Source: Candidatus Heimdallarchaeota archaeon
GTDB taxonomy: Archaea; Asgardarchaeota; Heimdallarchaeia; JABLTI01
NCBI GenBank assembly: GCA_030602675.1
Contig: JAUVZH010000024.1
Coordinates: 1 to 15,129 of the forward strand
Length of the DNA stretch: 15,129 nt
Direction of reading: 5' to 3'
The notes below the pieces were generated by a model. The model had not been told where the DNA came from, did no database searches, and saw only the letters and a list, made by a program, of their open reading frames with translations. The translations under genes were made by a program, and so were the position numbers. The first letter of the stretch is position 1. Every line of letters begins with the position of its first letter. This document shows, piece after piece, positions 1 to 6,136 of this stretch.

Positions 1-194
1 ATCCTTATATGCAACTTTTAACCTTGGAAGCAGAGAAATACCGATTGGAAAAGGACATTGAGAAAAATGAAACTGATTTCCAAGAAGGATTGAAAAGTAA
101 GCAAGAATTCGATGAAGCAATTCAACAAATAAACAAAGAATTATCGTTAGTTAGAGAGTATATTGATAATCTAAGAAAGCAATTAACTGCCTGA
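1..194 (+). CDS. C-terminal end of a coiled-coil protein (5' end outside window)
   Basis: The reading frame is open to the left edge (a codon at 3-5 precedes the ATG at 9) and ends with TGA at 192-194, so this is probably the tail of a longer gene. The visible 60-odd residues are almost all charged or hydrophobic in heptad-like order (LEAEKYRLEKDIEK, INKELSLVREYIDNLRKQL), which is typical of a coiled coil. The stretch FQEGLKSKQEFDEAIQQI resembles the G-[LIV]-S-x-x-x-[YF] helical-hairpin repeats in the coiled-coil protein at 2067-2840, so the two may be related in type. No catalytic motif is visible and no function can be assigned. The real start cannot be seen; the ATG at 9 is unlikely to be it. 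Confidence 0.6.
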   Translation, partial: PYMQLLTLEAEKYRLEKDIEKNETDFQEGLKSKQEFDEAIQQINKELSLVREYIDNLRKQLTA

Positions 195-246
195 AATCCT
201 ATGTTTATTTTATCTTAAGCTATTGTGTTTATAGGACGGATAGAAA

Positions 247-681
247 ATGAAATCAATGAAAATGAATCAACAAAAAGTTCATTTAATTAGATTAGAAAAG
301 GGTGAAGATTTACTCCAAGCAATAATTCAATATGTGAAGGAAAACAAAATCGTAGCTGGGTACCTTACTGGTATAGGTGCGTTAAAAAAAGGAAAAATTG
401 GCTATTTTGATATCAAGGAGAAAAAATATCTACATATGCCATTTAAAGAGGTAGAACTTTTATCTTGTATGGGGAATATTGCTAAAAACAAAGCTACTCA
501 AGAACCAGTAGCACATATTCATATTGTTCTAGGTGAAAAGGATGGAAAATGTTTTGGCGGTCATCTAGTCGAAGGAATAATTTCAGTTACAGCTGAAATC
601 TATTTGGTTGAGACACGTCCTGGTGTCTTTAGAACAAAAGATGAAGAAACTGGTTTATATTTACTAGCACCTAAAAATTAA
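247..681 (+). CDS. PPC-domain (DUF296) protein
   Basis: A 144-residue protein that consists of essentially one PPC (plants and prokaryotes conserved) domain, the fold also found in plant AT-hook AHL proteins. Typical features are the early G-x-G-A-L (TGIGALKKGKIGYFD, about residues 41-55) and the core AHIHIVLGEKDGKCFGGHL (about 89-107). The histidines at about 90, 92 and 106 match the positions that bind a metal in bacterial and archaeal family members. There is no AT-hook, so DNA binding is not implied; the prokaryotic members form trimers and have no agreed function. The start could be M1, M4 or M6. The first ATG is used because a purine-rich ggacgg lies about 10 nt upstream. It is followed at once by a hairpin shared with the convergent gene. 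Confidence 0.82.
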   Translation: MKSMKMNQQKVHLIRLEKGEDLLQAIIQYVKENKIVAGYLTGIGALKKGKIGYFDIKEKKYLHMPFKEVELLSCMGNIAKNKATQEPVAHIHIVLGEKDGKCFGGHLVEGIISVTAEIYLVETRPGVFRTKDEETGLYLLAPKN

Positions 682-688
682 CAATAAA

Positions 689-708
689 AAGTAGTTTTAC
701 AACTACTT
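689..708. terminator. Hairpin between convergent genes (bidirectional terminator candidate)
   Basis: AAGTAGTT (689-696) and AACTACTT (701-708) form a perfect 8-bp inverted repeat with a 4-nt TTAC loop. It fills the 27-nt gap between the stop codons of the PPC gene and the convergent Zn-ribbon gene, ending just before the latter's stop. A role in termination or 3'-end protection is inferred from position and symmetry. Confidence 0.55.
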
Positions 709-1116
709 CTATTCTTTCGTTTCCGGAAGCATCAATTCAACTTTGTAAATACCTGTTTTACCACTTAGTATGATTGGATCTAATTTTTTATCCCTAAAGA
801 GTCCATCTATATTTACTTCATAGACCCCTTTTTCCTTCAATTTTATAGTTGGAATATTATCTTCATCAAGATCCCGTTTTCTTTCGCTGTCTGATTGCTG
901 TTCAATTATTTTAGGAAAAACTCTGTATCTTGTCGTCATAAGCTCATCTAAGTTTTCAGTTTCTACTCTTGGAATTCCCCTTAACACATCTAAAGCTGCT
1001 TTAGTACGAAAAGTAGTTGTTTTAAATACTCGAGAACCACATTTTGGACAACCAGTTGACAATAGTGTTGGGCTTTTCTCTTGTTTTGTATTGCATTTTG
1101 CACATGTGAAATCCAT
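709..1116 (-). CDS. OapC-like Zn-ribbon protein (DUF2072)
   Basis: A 135-residue protein with an N-terminal Zn ribbon (C5-x2-C8 and C23-P-K-C26) and a C-terminal beta-rich module. The phrase IPTIKLKEKGVYEVNIDGL (about residues 88-106), followed by PIILSGKTGIYKVELML, matches the pattern I recall for the archaeal DUF2072/OapC family (origin-associated protein C; COG3364, Zn-ribbon containing protein). The polar middle section (about 60-87) is probably a linker. OapC genes occur near replication origins in haloarchaea, but no origin is visible here, so the name indicates family only. The molecular function is unknown. A strong Shine-Dalgarno (AGGAGA on the minus strand, 1123-1128) precedes the ATG at 1116 by 6 nt and supports this start. 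Confidence 0.68.
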   Translation of the reverse strand: MDFTCAKCNTKQEKSPTLLSTGCPKCGSRVFKTTTFRTKAALDVLRGIPRVETENLDELMTTRYRVFPKIIEQQSDSERKRDLDEDNIPTIKLKEKGVYEVNIDGLFRDKKLDPIILSGKTGIYKVELMLPETKE

Positions 1117-1269
1117 TTTTTTTCTCCTGACGGATTACTATTTTATAATTGATACCTCATCCTCAAGGAACTAATGTACAATCTATAAAATTTAAATTGG
1201 GATTATGTAAGGACATATACAGATAATATCAAAAAGAAATAGAAAGAAGTGAAGAAGAAAGTAAGTTTA

Positions 1270-1812
1270 TTACTTCTCTACCTTCCTTTGAAACTCATTA
1301 TAGAGTTTTTCACCAACATCAATTTGAATTCGATAAGGAGTTGGTAATTTATCTCCACCAATTTTCAAAGCACGTTTGGCTTTGTCTACATGCTGGGGAT
1401 GAGTATGTATGGTTACAAGTGGCTGATTAGCTTTTACTCGAGCACAAATATCCATTGGTTTGCCAAAAGAACGACGCATACCATCTTGCAAACGATCTGC
1501 ACCTGCAAAAGCCATCATCTTGTTTTCCCTTAAAATGTGATGAGGATAGACTCTAATGATAAAATGATAATGTTCAGCACCTACTTTTCGTGACATATGT
1601 CTATTACTCATCATCCTAACAGCATCTAATGCAACATGTCTAATTTGACAAGCTTCTTTAGAGTACAATGATATAGTAACTGGGAATTTGGTATTTCTAT
1701 TACCAGCTTCAAAGCTAGTAATTTTTGATCCAGGAATGCTGCGGATATACTTCTTACGAGTAAAAGGGGGTCCAGCAATTTTAGTATAACAACGTGCGGG
1801 GCGTCTAGCCAT
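1270..1812 (-). CDS. rpl10e: Large-subunit ribosomal protein uL16 (L10e)
   Basis: An essential component of the 50S subunit that sits near the peptidyl-transferase centre and the A/P-tRNA elbow. The protein is full length (180 residues) with clear family signatures: N-terminal MARRPARCYTK, then YHFIIRVYPHHILRENKM, the loop AGADRLQDGMRRSFGKP, and ARVKANQPLVTI. The open frame begins three codons earlier (MIN at 1821), but the ATG at 1812, giving MARRPARCY, is chosen because uL16 proteins start with M-[GA]-x-R-P-[AG]. The N-terminus RRPARCY is closer to eukaryotic RPL10 than to many euryarchaeal versions, whereas the body is ordinary archaeal. No strong Shine-Dalgarno is seen. The gene stands alone, away from the main ribosomal clusters, and is divergent from the Zn-ribbon coiled-coil gene. 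Confidence 0.97.
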   Translation of the reverse strand: MARRPARCYTKIAGPPFTRKKYIRSIPGSKITSFEAGNRNTKFPVTISLYSKEACQIRHVALDAVRMMSNRHMSRKVGAEHYHFIIRVYPHHILRENKMMAFAGADRLQDGMRRSFGKPMDICARVKANQPLVTIHTHPQHVDKAKRALKIGGDKLPTPYRIQIDVGEKLYNEFQRKVEK

Positions 1813-1964
1813 GTTTATCAACTCACTAGTATTCGACGAAACCTTTTCTCATTTAAATCTTGTTATTTTTCAAGTATTTCAAGGAAAAAAGTTACATCTT
1901 AACAAGCTAACTTAATCAACTAAACTAGTATAACAATTAAAATCTTTGCAAAAAATTGCTTTTC

Positions 1965-1983
1965 TTTATACTATTAGTATAAA
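1965..1983. promoter_or_regulatory. Back-to-back TATA boxes in a 19-bp palindrome (divergent promoter)
   Basis: TTTATACTATTAGTATAAA is a perfect palindrome around a central T at 1974. Read in either direction it contains TAGTATAAA, a good archaeal TATA box. The plus copy (1975-1983) lies about 85-90 nt before the coiled-coil gene at 2067; the minus copy lies about 155 nt before L10e. A further minus-strand TATA-like TTATACTA is at 1933-1926, and TAGTATAACAA occurs at both 1926-1936 and 1782-1792. One bidirectional promoter, or a TATA region doubling as an operator, are both possible. The remainder of the 1813-2066 gap shows no gene. Confidence 0.45.
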
Positions 1984-2066
1984 ATGCCTAAAGTTCCGAA
2001 CAGAATTCTTTTTTTAGTTAAACGGTAAAAGAATCTATAAGATAACTTTGTAGAAGGTAATAAACT

Positions 2067-2840
2067 ATGGTAGATAATAGATGCCCTATTTGTGGTAAAC
2101 CTGTATTGCAGAATTTCAAGTTTTGCAAATCTTGCGGTGCAAGGTTACCAAAAAGTATGTTTAAGAAAAAAGATAAATCATCATCTGATATTTATTCATC
2201 TTCATTTGGTACTGAAGTAGTTGAATCAAAATCTCATGAAGTCGAACCAATGGATCCTAATGTTGTTCATTCCCTTGCAATTAAAGGACGATTGATTATT
2301 ATTGATAAAGAAATGGAAGAAATTTTGGAAGAAATAGAAAATCTCGAAGAACGAGTAAAGGTTGGTTTAATTCCAAAAGAAGATGCCAAAGATCGTGTTA
2401 ACGAATTAAATAAACGATTCGTCTCAATAAAAATAGAAAAGAAGAAATTAGCAAAAGGTGGGGCTCCAATCCCAATATTTGATTTAATAGAGAAAAAGGA
2501 AATATCGAAAGAGCGCCTTACAAAACTTGAGGGTCTAAAGCGTGATGGCACCATTAGTTCTAAAACCTATGATAAAATGAAACGTGAATATAAATCTACA
2601 ATTGCTGACGCTGAAAGGCAAATCAAACAAGAATATATCAAAATGGAAAATTGGAAGAACCAATTAAAGAAGGAATTGGCACAAAAAAGAGAACTACTTG
2701 AAACATTATTTGTTAGAAAATCAACAGGCGAATTATCTGAAAACGAATATAACGAACAAAGAGAAGAACTATCCGAAGAAATCAAAGATTGGAAAGCAGC
2801 ATTCGAAGAATTAAAGAAAACACTCAAGAAATTGAAGTGA
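2067..2840 (+). CDS. Zn-ribbon and coiled-coil protein with SHOCT-like helical repeats
   Basis: A 257-residue protein. Residues 6-23 form a short Zn ribbon (C6-P-I-C9 and C20-K-S-C23), followed by a Ser/Lys-rich linker (about 30-65) and a long coiled coil (about 75-257). Within the coil are three spaced copies of a helix-turn motif with a glycine and a small polar residue at the turn: VGLIPKEDAKDRVNELN (about 99-115), DGTISSKTYDKMKREY (about 160-175) and TGELSENEYNEQREEL (about 220-235). These recall SHOCT domains and the coiled coils of CdvA-like archaeal proteins, but no PRC-barrel domain is present and the family is not recognised. Shine-Dalgarno GAAGGT (2053-2058) fits the ATG at 2067. 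There are no membrane segments, so it is probably a cytosolic scaffold. Confidence 0.75.
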   Translation: MVDNRCPICGKPVLQNFKFCKSCGARLPKSMFKKKDKSSSDIYSSSFGTEVVESKSHEVEPMDPNVVHSLAIKGRLIIIDKEMEEILEEIENLEERVKVGLIPKEDAKDRVNELNKRFVSIKIEKKKLAKGGAPIPIFDLIEKKEISKERLTKLEGLKRDGTISSKTYDKMKREYKSTIADAERQIKQEYIKMENWKNQLKKELAQKRELLETLFVRKSTGELSENEYNEQREELSEEIKDWKAAFEELKKTLKKLK

Positions 2841-2867
2841 TTTTCTCACTTCTTTTTATTTTTTTTC
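2834..2867 (+). terminator. Hairpin plus T-run terminator
   Basis: GAAGTGA (2834-2840, including the stop codon) and TCACTTC (2846-2852) form a perfect 7-bp stem with a 5-nt loop. A T-rich tract (five Ts, an A, then ten consecutive bases that are all T at 2860-2867 or nearly so) follows directly. This resembles a classic intrinsic terminator for the coiled-coil gene and lies just before the end of the convergent regulator gene. Confidence 0.6.
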
Positions 2868-2873
2868 TAAAAT

Positions 2874-3620
2874 TTATTTAGGTTCTTCTTTATCATTATC
2901 GATATTGTTTTCTTCTTCTTCATCAAATCTTGTTTCCCATGGACCAAGCTGTATTTTAAGTGATATGTCTTCTGAATTTGGACATTCTATCCTTAAAGAG
3001 ATACTATGTAAATCTCTCTCTAGTATCTCAGGTGTCATACACCCTTCTTCTAGTTTATCAAATAAGAATCGGACATACCTTTCAGACAACACATTAAGAC
3101 TTCCGTTTATGAGGTCCTTTCCTAATTCACCTGGGAAGTACTTTACAGTTCTACCATCTCGTATAATATCTATCAATTCTGCTTCTGCTAATCTTACTAT
3201 GTGATGCCTAACAGTATCATGGTGAATGCTTAGCTTTTCTGCTATTTCCGTTTGATAACATCCTGGGTTATTAATTATGCGATCAAAGACTTTCGCTGCT
3301 GTACTATTTTTTAGAATTGCGTATGCTTTCTCCGCTGATTCAGAGCGCAACATTTTCGGGAAGAATAATCTTTTTCCTCCGAATTTTGTTGATTTAATTA
3401 ACCCATCCTTTTCTAACATACGTAAATGCCAAGAAAGAGTTCCTTGAGGGGTTGCAAGTGCACATACAATTTCATAGAAATATGATCCTGGCGTTTCACA
3501 TACCAATTGATATATAGACCTACGAAGAGGGTGCATCAAAAGTGACAATCGTTTCTCACGAAACTTTCTATTACTTGACAGAGGATTCAGTCTCCTATAC
3601 TTATAGGTTCTAATTATCAT
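2874..3620 (-). CDS. Transcriptional regulator with two tandem winged-helix domains
   Basis: A 248-residue probable DNA-binding regulator. The first winged helix (about residues 25-88) shows an ArsR/MarR-like helix-turn-helix and wing: PQGTLSWHLRMLEKDGLI followed by GGKRLFFP. The second (about 107-163) repeats the pattern: SIHHDTVRHHIVRLAEAELI followed by DGRTVKYFP. This tandem layout matches archaeal regulators of the COG3398 type. A helical segment (about 167-205) and a very acidic C-terminus (DEEEENNIDNDKEE) follow; no ligand-binding domain is recognised. The ATG at 3620 has no Shine-Dalgarno, and a TATA box sits about 22 nt upstream, so the mRNA is probably leaderless. An imperfect palindrome just upstream may be its operator. 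Confidence 0.82.
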   Translation of the reverse strand: MIIRTYKYRRLNPLSSNRKFREKRLSLLMHPLRRSIYQLVCETPGSYFYEIVCALATPQGTLSWHLRMLEKDGLIKSTKFGGKRLFFPKMLRSESAEKAYAILKNSTAAKVFDRIINNPGCYQTEIAEKLSIHHDTVRHHIVRLAEAELIDIIRDGRTVKYFPGELGKDLINGSLNVLSERYVRFLFDKLEEGCMTPEILERDLHSISLRIECPNSEDISLKIQLGPWETRFDEEEENNIDNDKEEPK

Positions 3621-3636
3621 ATACTATAAATTGGTT

Positions 3637-3670
3637 ATATTATATCTCTTTCTTATCAATTAAATGATAA
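3637..3670 (-). promoter_or_regulatory. TATA box and palindrome upstream of the tandem winged-helix gene
   Basis: On the minus strand, TATAATATA (3645-3637) lies about 20-25 nt before the ATG at 3620, the spacing expected for a leaderless transcript. Immediately upstream, TTATCA (3653-3658) and TGATAA (3665-3670) form an inverted repeat with a 6-nt spacer, where a regulator could block TBP/TFB binding. Autoregulation by the gene's own product is inferred. Confidence 0.4.
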
Positions 3671-3837
3671 TTATTCTTCTCATTACAAATTGAACCCGTA
3701 CTTCTTTAATTTTTAGGTTACAAATTATTAAGAAAATAGTTCCATTTTAGGAGAAAATTTTAAAAAAACAAACAAAAAAAAGTCTGATTAAAAGGTCATT
3801 TAAAAGTAATTTTTGCTAAAAAGGTGTCAAAAAGCAA

Positions 3838-3900
3838 ATTATATATACACCAAAGGGATTAACTTAATGAGATAATATTAAATTCCCCTTATTAAGGAGA
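3838..3900 (+). promoter_or_regulatory. Promoter and Shine-Dalgarno of the ACT-like gene
   Basis: ATTATATATAC (about 3838-3847) is a good TATA box with an A-rich stretch upstream that could serve as BRE. A start of transcription near 3870 would give a leader of about 40 nt that carries a strong Shine-Dalgarno AAGGAGA (3894-3900), 7 nt before the ATG at 3908. The rest of the 3621-3907 gap is very AT-rich, with A-runs around 3763-3780, and shows no gene. Confidence 0.55.
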
Positions 3901-3907
3901 GGCAGTA

Positions 3908-4330
3908 ATGACAACAGAAGTAACCGTAGCAAAGATGTGTAAGCTTGAAGTAGGGCAACCTATCCAATTACCCCAGACATTTTTAGACGCATTAAAACCT
4001 GAAGAAGGAAATTTTGCGGTTATGATACTTGCACCAAGTACTAAAATTATTAGAATTATTCCCACGACAAGTGATAAAGTTTACAAAGTGGGAATTGAGA
4101 TTGGAAAACTAAGTCCAGACTTCTTAAAGAAAATGGGTTCATTATTTATGAAAGCCGGAATAAAAACACTGTATTCTACAGGACTATGCTTTACACAAGA
4201 AAGTTGTGTATACGAAGGTTATATTGATTCGAAAGAATTTAAGAATGTGAATATGGAGACAATTAAAGAAGAATTAGCTGATATTGATGGCGTTTCTAAA
4301 GTTGATATTTCTGTTCTAGAAATTTCTTAA
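3908..4330 (+). CDS. Small protein with AbrB-like N-terminus and ACT-like domain
   Basis: A 140-residue protein of unrecognised family. Residues about 10-53 (KLEVGQPIQLPQTFLDALKP, then FAVMILAPSTKIIRIIPT) resemble a SpoVT/AbrB-type swapped-hairpin unit: a basic strand, a G-x-x-I-x-L-P turn, a short helix and a second strand pair. Residues about 58-140 follow a beta-alpha-beta-beta-alpha-beta order consistent with an ACT-like domain: YKVGIEIG, the helix DFLKKMGSLFMKAG, IKTLYSTGLCF, SCVYEGYIDS, the helix METIKEELADIDG, and VSKVDISVLEI. ACT domains usually bind small ligands such as amino acids, so a ligand-responsive regulator is plausible. Cysteines at about 94 and 100 could be redox- or metal-related. 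It has a strong Shine-Dalgarno, its own promoter and a poly-T terminator, so it is probably monocistronic and well expressed. Confidence 0.7.
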   Translation: MTTEVTVAKMCKLEVGQPIQLPQTFLDALKPEEGNFAVMILAPSTKIIRIIPTTSDKVYKVGIEIGKLSPDFLKKMGSLFMKAGIKTLYSTGLCFTQESCVYEGYIDSKEFKNVNMETIKEELADIDGVSKVDISVLEIS

Positions 4331-4350
4331 GGGGTTTTTTTTTTGCCCTT
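4329..4350 (+). terminator. Poly-T terminator
   Basis: Ten consecutive Ts (4335-4344) follow the stop codon almost directly, the usual archaeal termination signal. They are flanked by AAGGG (4329-4333) and CCCTT (4346-4350), a short inverted repeat. The remaining gap to 4461 is AT-rich, with no gene visible; its A-runs would be T-runs for the convergent minus-strand unit. Confidence 0.55.
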
Positions 4351-4461
4351 CCTATTTTAAATAACCCAGGTTCTACACTATAATAGAAAAACAATCATAT
4401 TTTTTTCTTTTTTCTAATTTTGAAAAATATTTTGTATTATCTTTCTGAATAATCTTTTCTG

Positions 4462-5094
4462 TTAAGAAGTTAATCTTTTCTTAGTTGTACGAGTTGTTGA
4501 TGATTTGGTATGTCTTTTAATTGGTTCTTGATTAACGCTTTCTAATATTTCCAACATTTGTAGCTCTGATTTTGAGGATAAATCATCAATTTGATCCATT
4601 ATGTTATCAAGTTGCTTCTCGACTTTTTTCAATGTAGCAGCACTTGATTTTGATATTTCATTCTCAAGCAATTTTAATGAATCATAAATTGGTTTGGTTC
4701 CTATTTGTAACTCACTACGAACAAGTTTAGCTAATGCTTTTTTGGTTTCTTCTGTGAGATCTGCTTCCGTTTGTCCACCTACACTCAAATCGGTTGTTGT
4801 TTTCTGAATTTTAGTTATTTTTTTATCTTGGGCTTTAATTTCCTTTTCTAGCTTAGAGATATTATCATTAATGATTTCAAAAAGAACCATTTGTTGGGCT
4901 AAAATTTCTCTGAGATTACCAAGCTCTTTTTCCAAATTTGGAATTAATTTAGCAATATCTTTTCTGGTATCTAATACTTCACCAAATAACCCATCAATTA
5001 CTTTGTGAAAACTATCAACAGTTGGTACATGACCTTCTGGTGTTTTTATCACATCAATATCAAATTTTTGCTTGGTTTTTGGATTTTTGCTCAT
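4462..5094 (-). CDS. Coiled-coil protein with basic C-terminal tail, unknown function
   Basis: A 210-residue protein of unrecognised family. After a short polar head it is mainly helical: heptad-like stretches run through about residues 27-98 (LIPNLEKELGNLREILAQQM, ISKLEKEIKAQDKKITKIQ) and, after a Ser/Thr/Gly break near 100-112, through about 113-190 (LLENEISKSSAATLKKVEKQ, LDNIMDQIDDLSSKSELQM). The C-terminus is short, basic and Ser/Thr-rich (RHTKSSTTRTTKKRL) and could contact nucleic acid or acidic partners. No signal peptide or membrane segment is seen. It lies 39 nt downstream of the RING-like gene on the same strand, so the two are probably co-transcribed and may work together. Confidence 0.65.
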   Translation of the reverse strand: MSKNPKTKQKFDIDVIKTPEGHVPTVDSFHKVIDGLFGEVLDTRKDIAKLIPNLEKELGNLREILAQQMVLFEIINDNISKLEKEIKAQDKKITKIQKTTTDLSVGGQTEADLTEETKKALAKLVRSELQIGTKPIYDSLKLLENEISKSSAATLKKVEKQLDNIMDQIDDLSSKSELQMLEILESVNQEPIKRHTKSSTTRTTKKRLTS

Positions 5095-5133
5095 AACCTA
5101 ACAGCTCTTTTCTTTATCTTTCTAAAACAACTA

Positions 5134-5547
5134 TTAAAATTTAACTTCCTCTGTTCCTCCAGGACGTAAACTTTGCAAACAAACAGGACATTTCCCTTTT
5201 ATTTTTAACCACTCGAAAACATGATTGCCATGAAAGAGTGAATGACACATTGGGCAACGGGCAACATTTTGCCCAGATTTTAAAGGTAACTTACAAATCA
5301 TACAAACAGAGGGTTTCTTTTCTTCCCAAGACCATTTGGAAATTTTAGCAATACTGAAAATAACATTAGTTCCTTGAAGTTGTGATATTTTATCAAGATT
5401 ATCTTTTTTTATTACACTAGCTTTGAATTCTACAAAATCACCTGAAGTATTTTTATAATCTTCTTTGTTGCTAGATGAAGAATTTCTCTTTTTAGCATTA
5501 ATAATTCTAGTAGAGAAATCAATATTTTGCCCTTTCAGATTTGTCAC
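5134..5547 (-). CDS. RING-like zinc-finger protein (C4-H2-C2 ligand order)
   Basis: A 137-residue protein. The C-terminal half has eight ordered metal ligands with RING-like spacing: C82-x2-C85, C98-P-M-C101, H106-x2-H109 and C120-P-V-C123. It also has the RING hallmarks F-H before the third pair and W-L between the third and fourth (FEWLKIKGKCPVC). The order C4-H2-C2 is unusual; classical RING-HC and RING-H2 fingers have C3HC4 and C3H2C3. RING domains usually bind E2 ubiquitin-conjugating enzymes, and small RING proteins accompany ubiquitin-like systems in some archaea, but no E1, E2 or ubiquitin gene is in this window. Residues about 38-72 look like a small beta domain after a disordered Ser/Asn-rich segment. 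The start is GTG, with AAGGT (5562-5558) about 10 nt upstream. It is the first gene of a pair with the coiled-coil gene. Confidence 0.75.
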   Translation of the reverse strand: MTNLKGQNIDFSTRIINAKKRNSSSSNKEDYKNTSGDFVEFKASVIKKDNLDKISQLQGTNVIFSIAKISKWSWEEKKPSVCMICKLPLKSGQNVARCPMCHSLFHGNHVFEWLKIKGKCPVCLQSLRPGGTEEVKF

Positions 5548-5603
5548 ACTCTAATTTACCTTAAGTCTCTTTATTCAAAAAGGATTAAAAGAGTTTTGAA
5601 ATG

Positions 5604-5680
5604 CATTATATTAATAAAACAGATGAAGTAATATATTAAATGTATAATATACCAAAAAAATTTATATTATCGATATATCG
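5604..5680. promoter_or_regulatory. Divergent promoter region with a 10-bp palindrome
   Basis: This very AT-rich spacer separates the RING-like gene (-) from the winged-helix gene (+). A minus-strand TATA-like AATATAAT (about 5612-5605) lies about 60 nt before the GTG at 5547. A plus-strand TATA-like TTTATATTA (about 5661-5669) lies about 45 nt before the ATG at 5714. CGATATATCG (5671-5680) is a perfect palindrome touching the plus-strand box and could be an operator for the neighbouring regulator. Confidence 0.35.
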
Positions 5681-5713
5681 CATAAGATTTATTATTTATT
5701 AAAATGTAGTAAG

Positions 5714-6097
5714 ATGGATAAACAATATGAGAGGGAATCTATTGTGAACGAGGAATATAGTATTAATGAGGAAATAAGTAAACTAATCCGAAAGCAATTA
5801 GAAGAGACGGAAGTCTCGAATAATCAAATCGTTTATAGTCAAAGAACAGCCTTCGTATATGGTGAAGAAAAGCTTGATATGAAACAGGTACCTATAGAGG
5901 AGTTCTTAGTTAAAATTTTGTTAGAAAAAGGACCTATTACAAGGAGTACGTTAGCATCTTTAACTAATATGCCAAGAACTACTTTATACGATATCCTAGC
6001 TAAACTAATTATGAAAGGGCAAGTAGAGAAAAAGCCTGTTCGTACTAAGAAACGAGGAAGACCTAAGATTCTTTTCTTTGCAAAGAATTCAAGTTAA
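5714..6097 (+). CDS. Winged-helix transcriptional regulator
   Basis: A 127-residue probable DNA-binding protein. The N-terminal 60 residues are acidic and helical, with no recognised domain. The C-terminal half is a winged helix (about residues 62-123): a first helix IEEFLVKILLEKG, a helix-turn-helix ITRSTLASLTNMPRTTLYDILAKLIMKGQV, and a wing KKRGRPKILFFA. It resembles TrmB- or MarR-like archaeal regulators. The basic K-R-G-R-P-K in the wing also looks like an AT-hook core but occurs at this place in many winged helices. The ATG at 5714 has no clear Shine-Dalgarno. The gene is divergent from the RING-like gene and may control it, itself, or both through the spacer palindrome. Its targets cannot be read from sequence. 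Confidence 0.75.
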   Translation: MDKQYERESIVNEEYSINEEISKLIRKQLEETEVSNNQIVYSQRTAFVYGEEKLDMKQVPIEEFLVKILLEKGPITRSTLASLTNMPRTTLYDILAKLIMKGQVEKKPVRTKKRGRPKILFFAKNSS

Positions 6098-6106
6098 AGC
6101 TGTTGA

Positions 6107-6136
6107 TCTGTTGAGGAAATACTAAAACTCAACAGA
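6107..6136. terminator. 9-bp inverted repeat at a convergent junction
   Basis: TCTGTTGAG (6107-6115) and CTCAACAGA (6128-6136) are perfect inverted repeats with a 12-nt loop. They span the gap between the winged-helix gene and the helicase and overlap the last codons of the helicase. A hairpin can form in both transcripts. There is no strong T-run, so its role as a terminator is inferred. Confidence 0.45.

Noticed and set aside
3621..3907. tRNA or small RNA gene in the AT-rich gap
   Set aside because: A GAACCC-like stretch near 3690 was considered, but no acceptor stem, cloverleaf or T-loop match could be built around it.
6043..6072. AT-hook in the winged-helix protein
   Set aside because: The basic G-R-P core sits where the wing of a winged helix is expected, and such wings often carry this sequence; a separate AT-hook is not needed.
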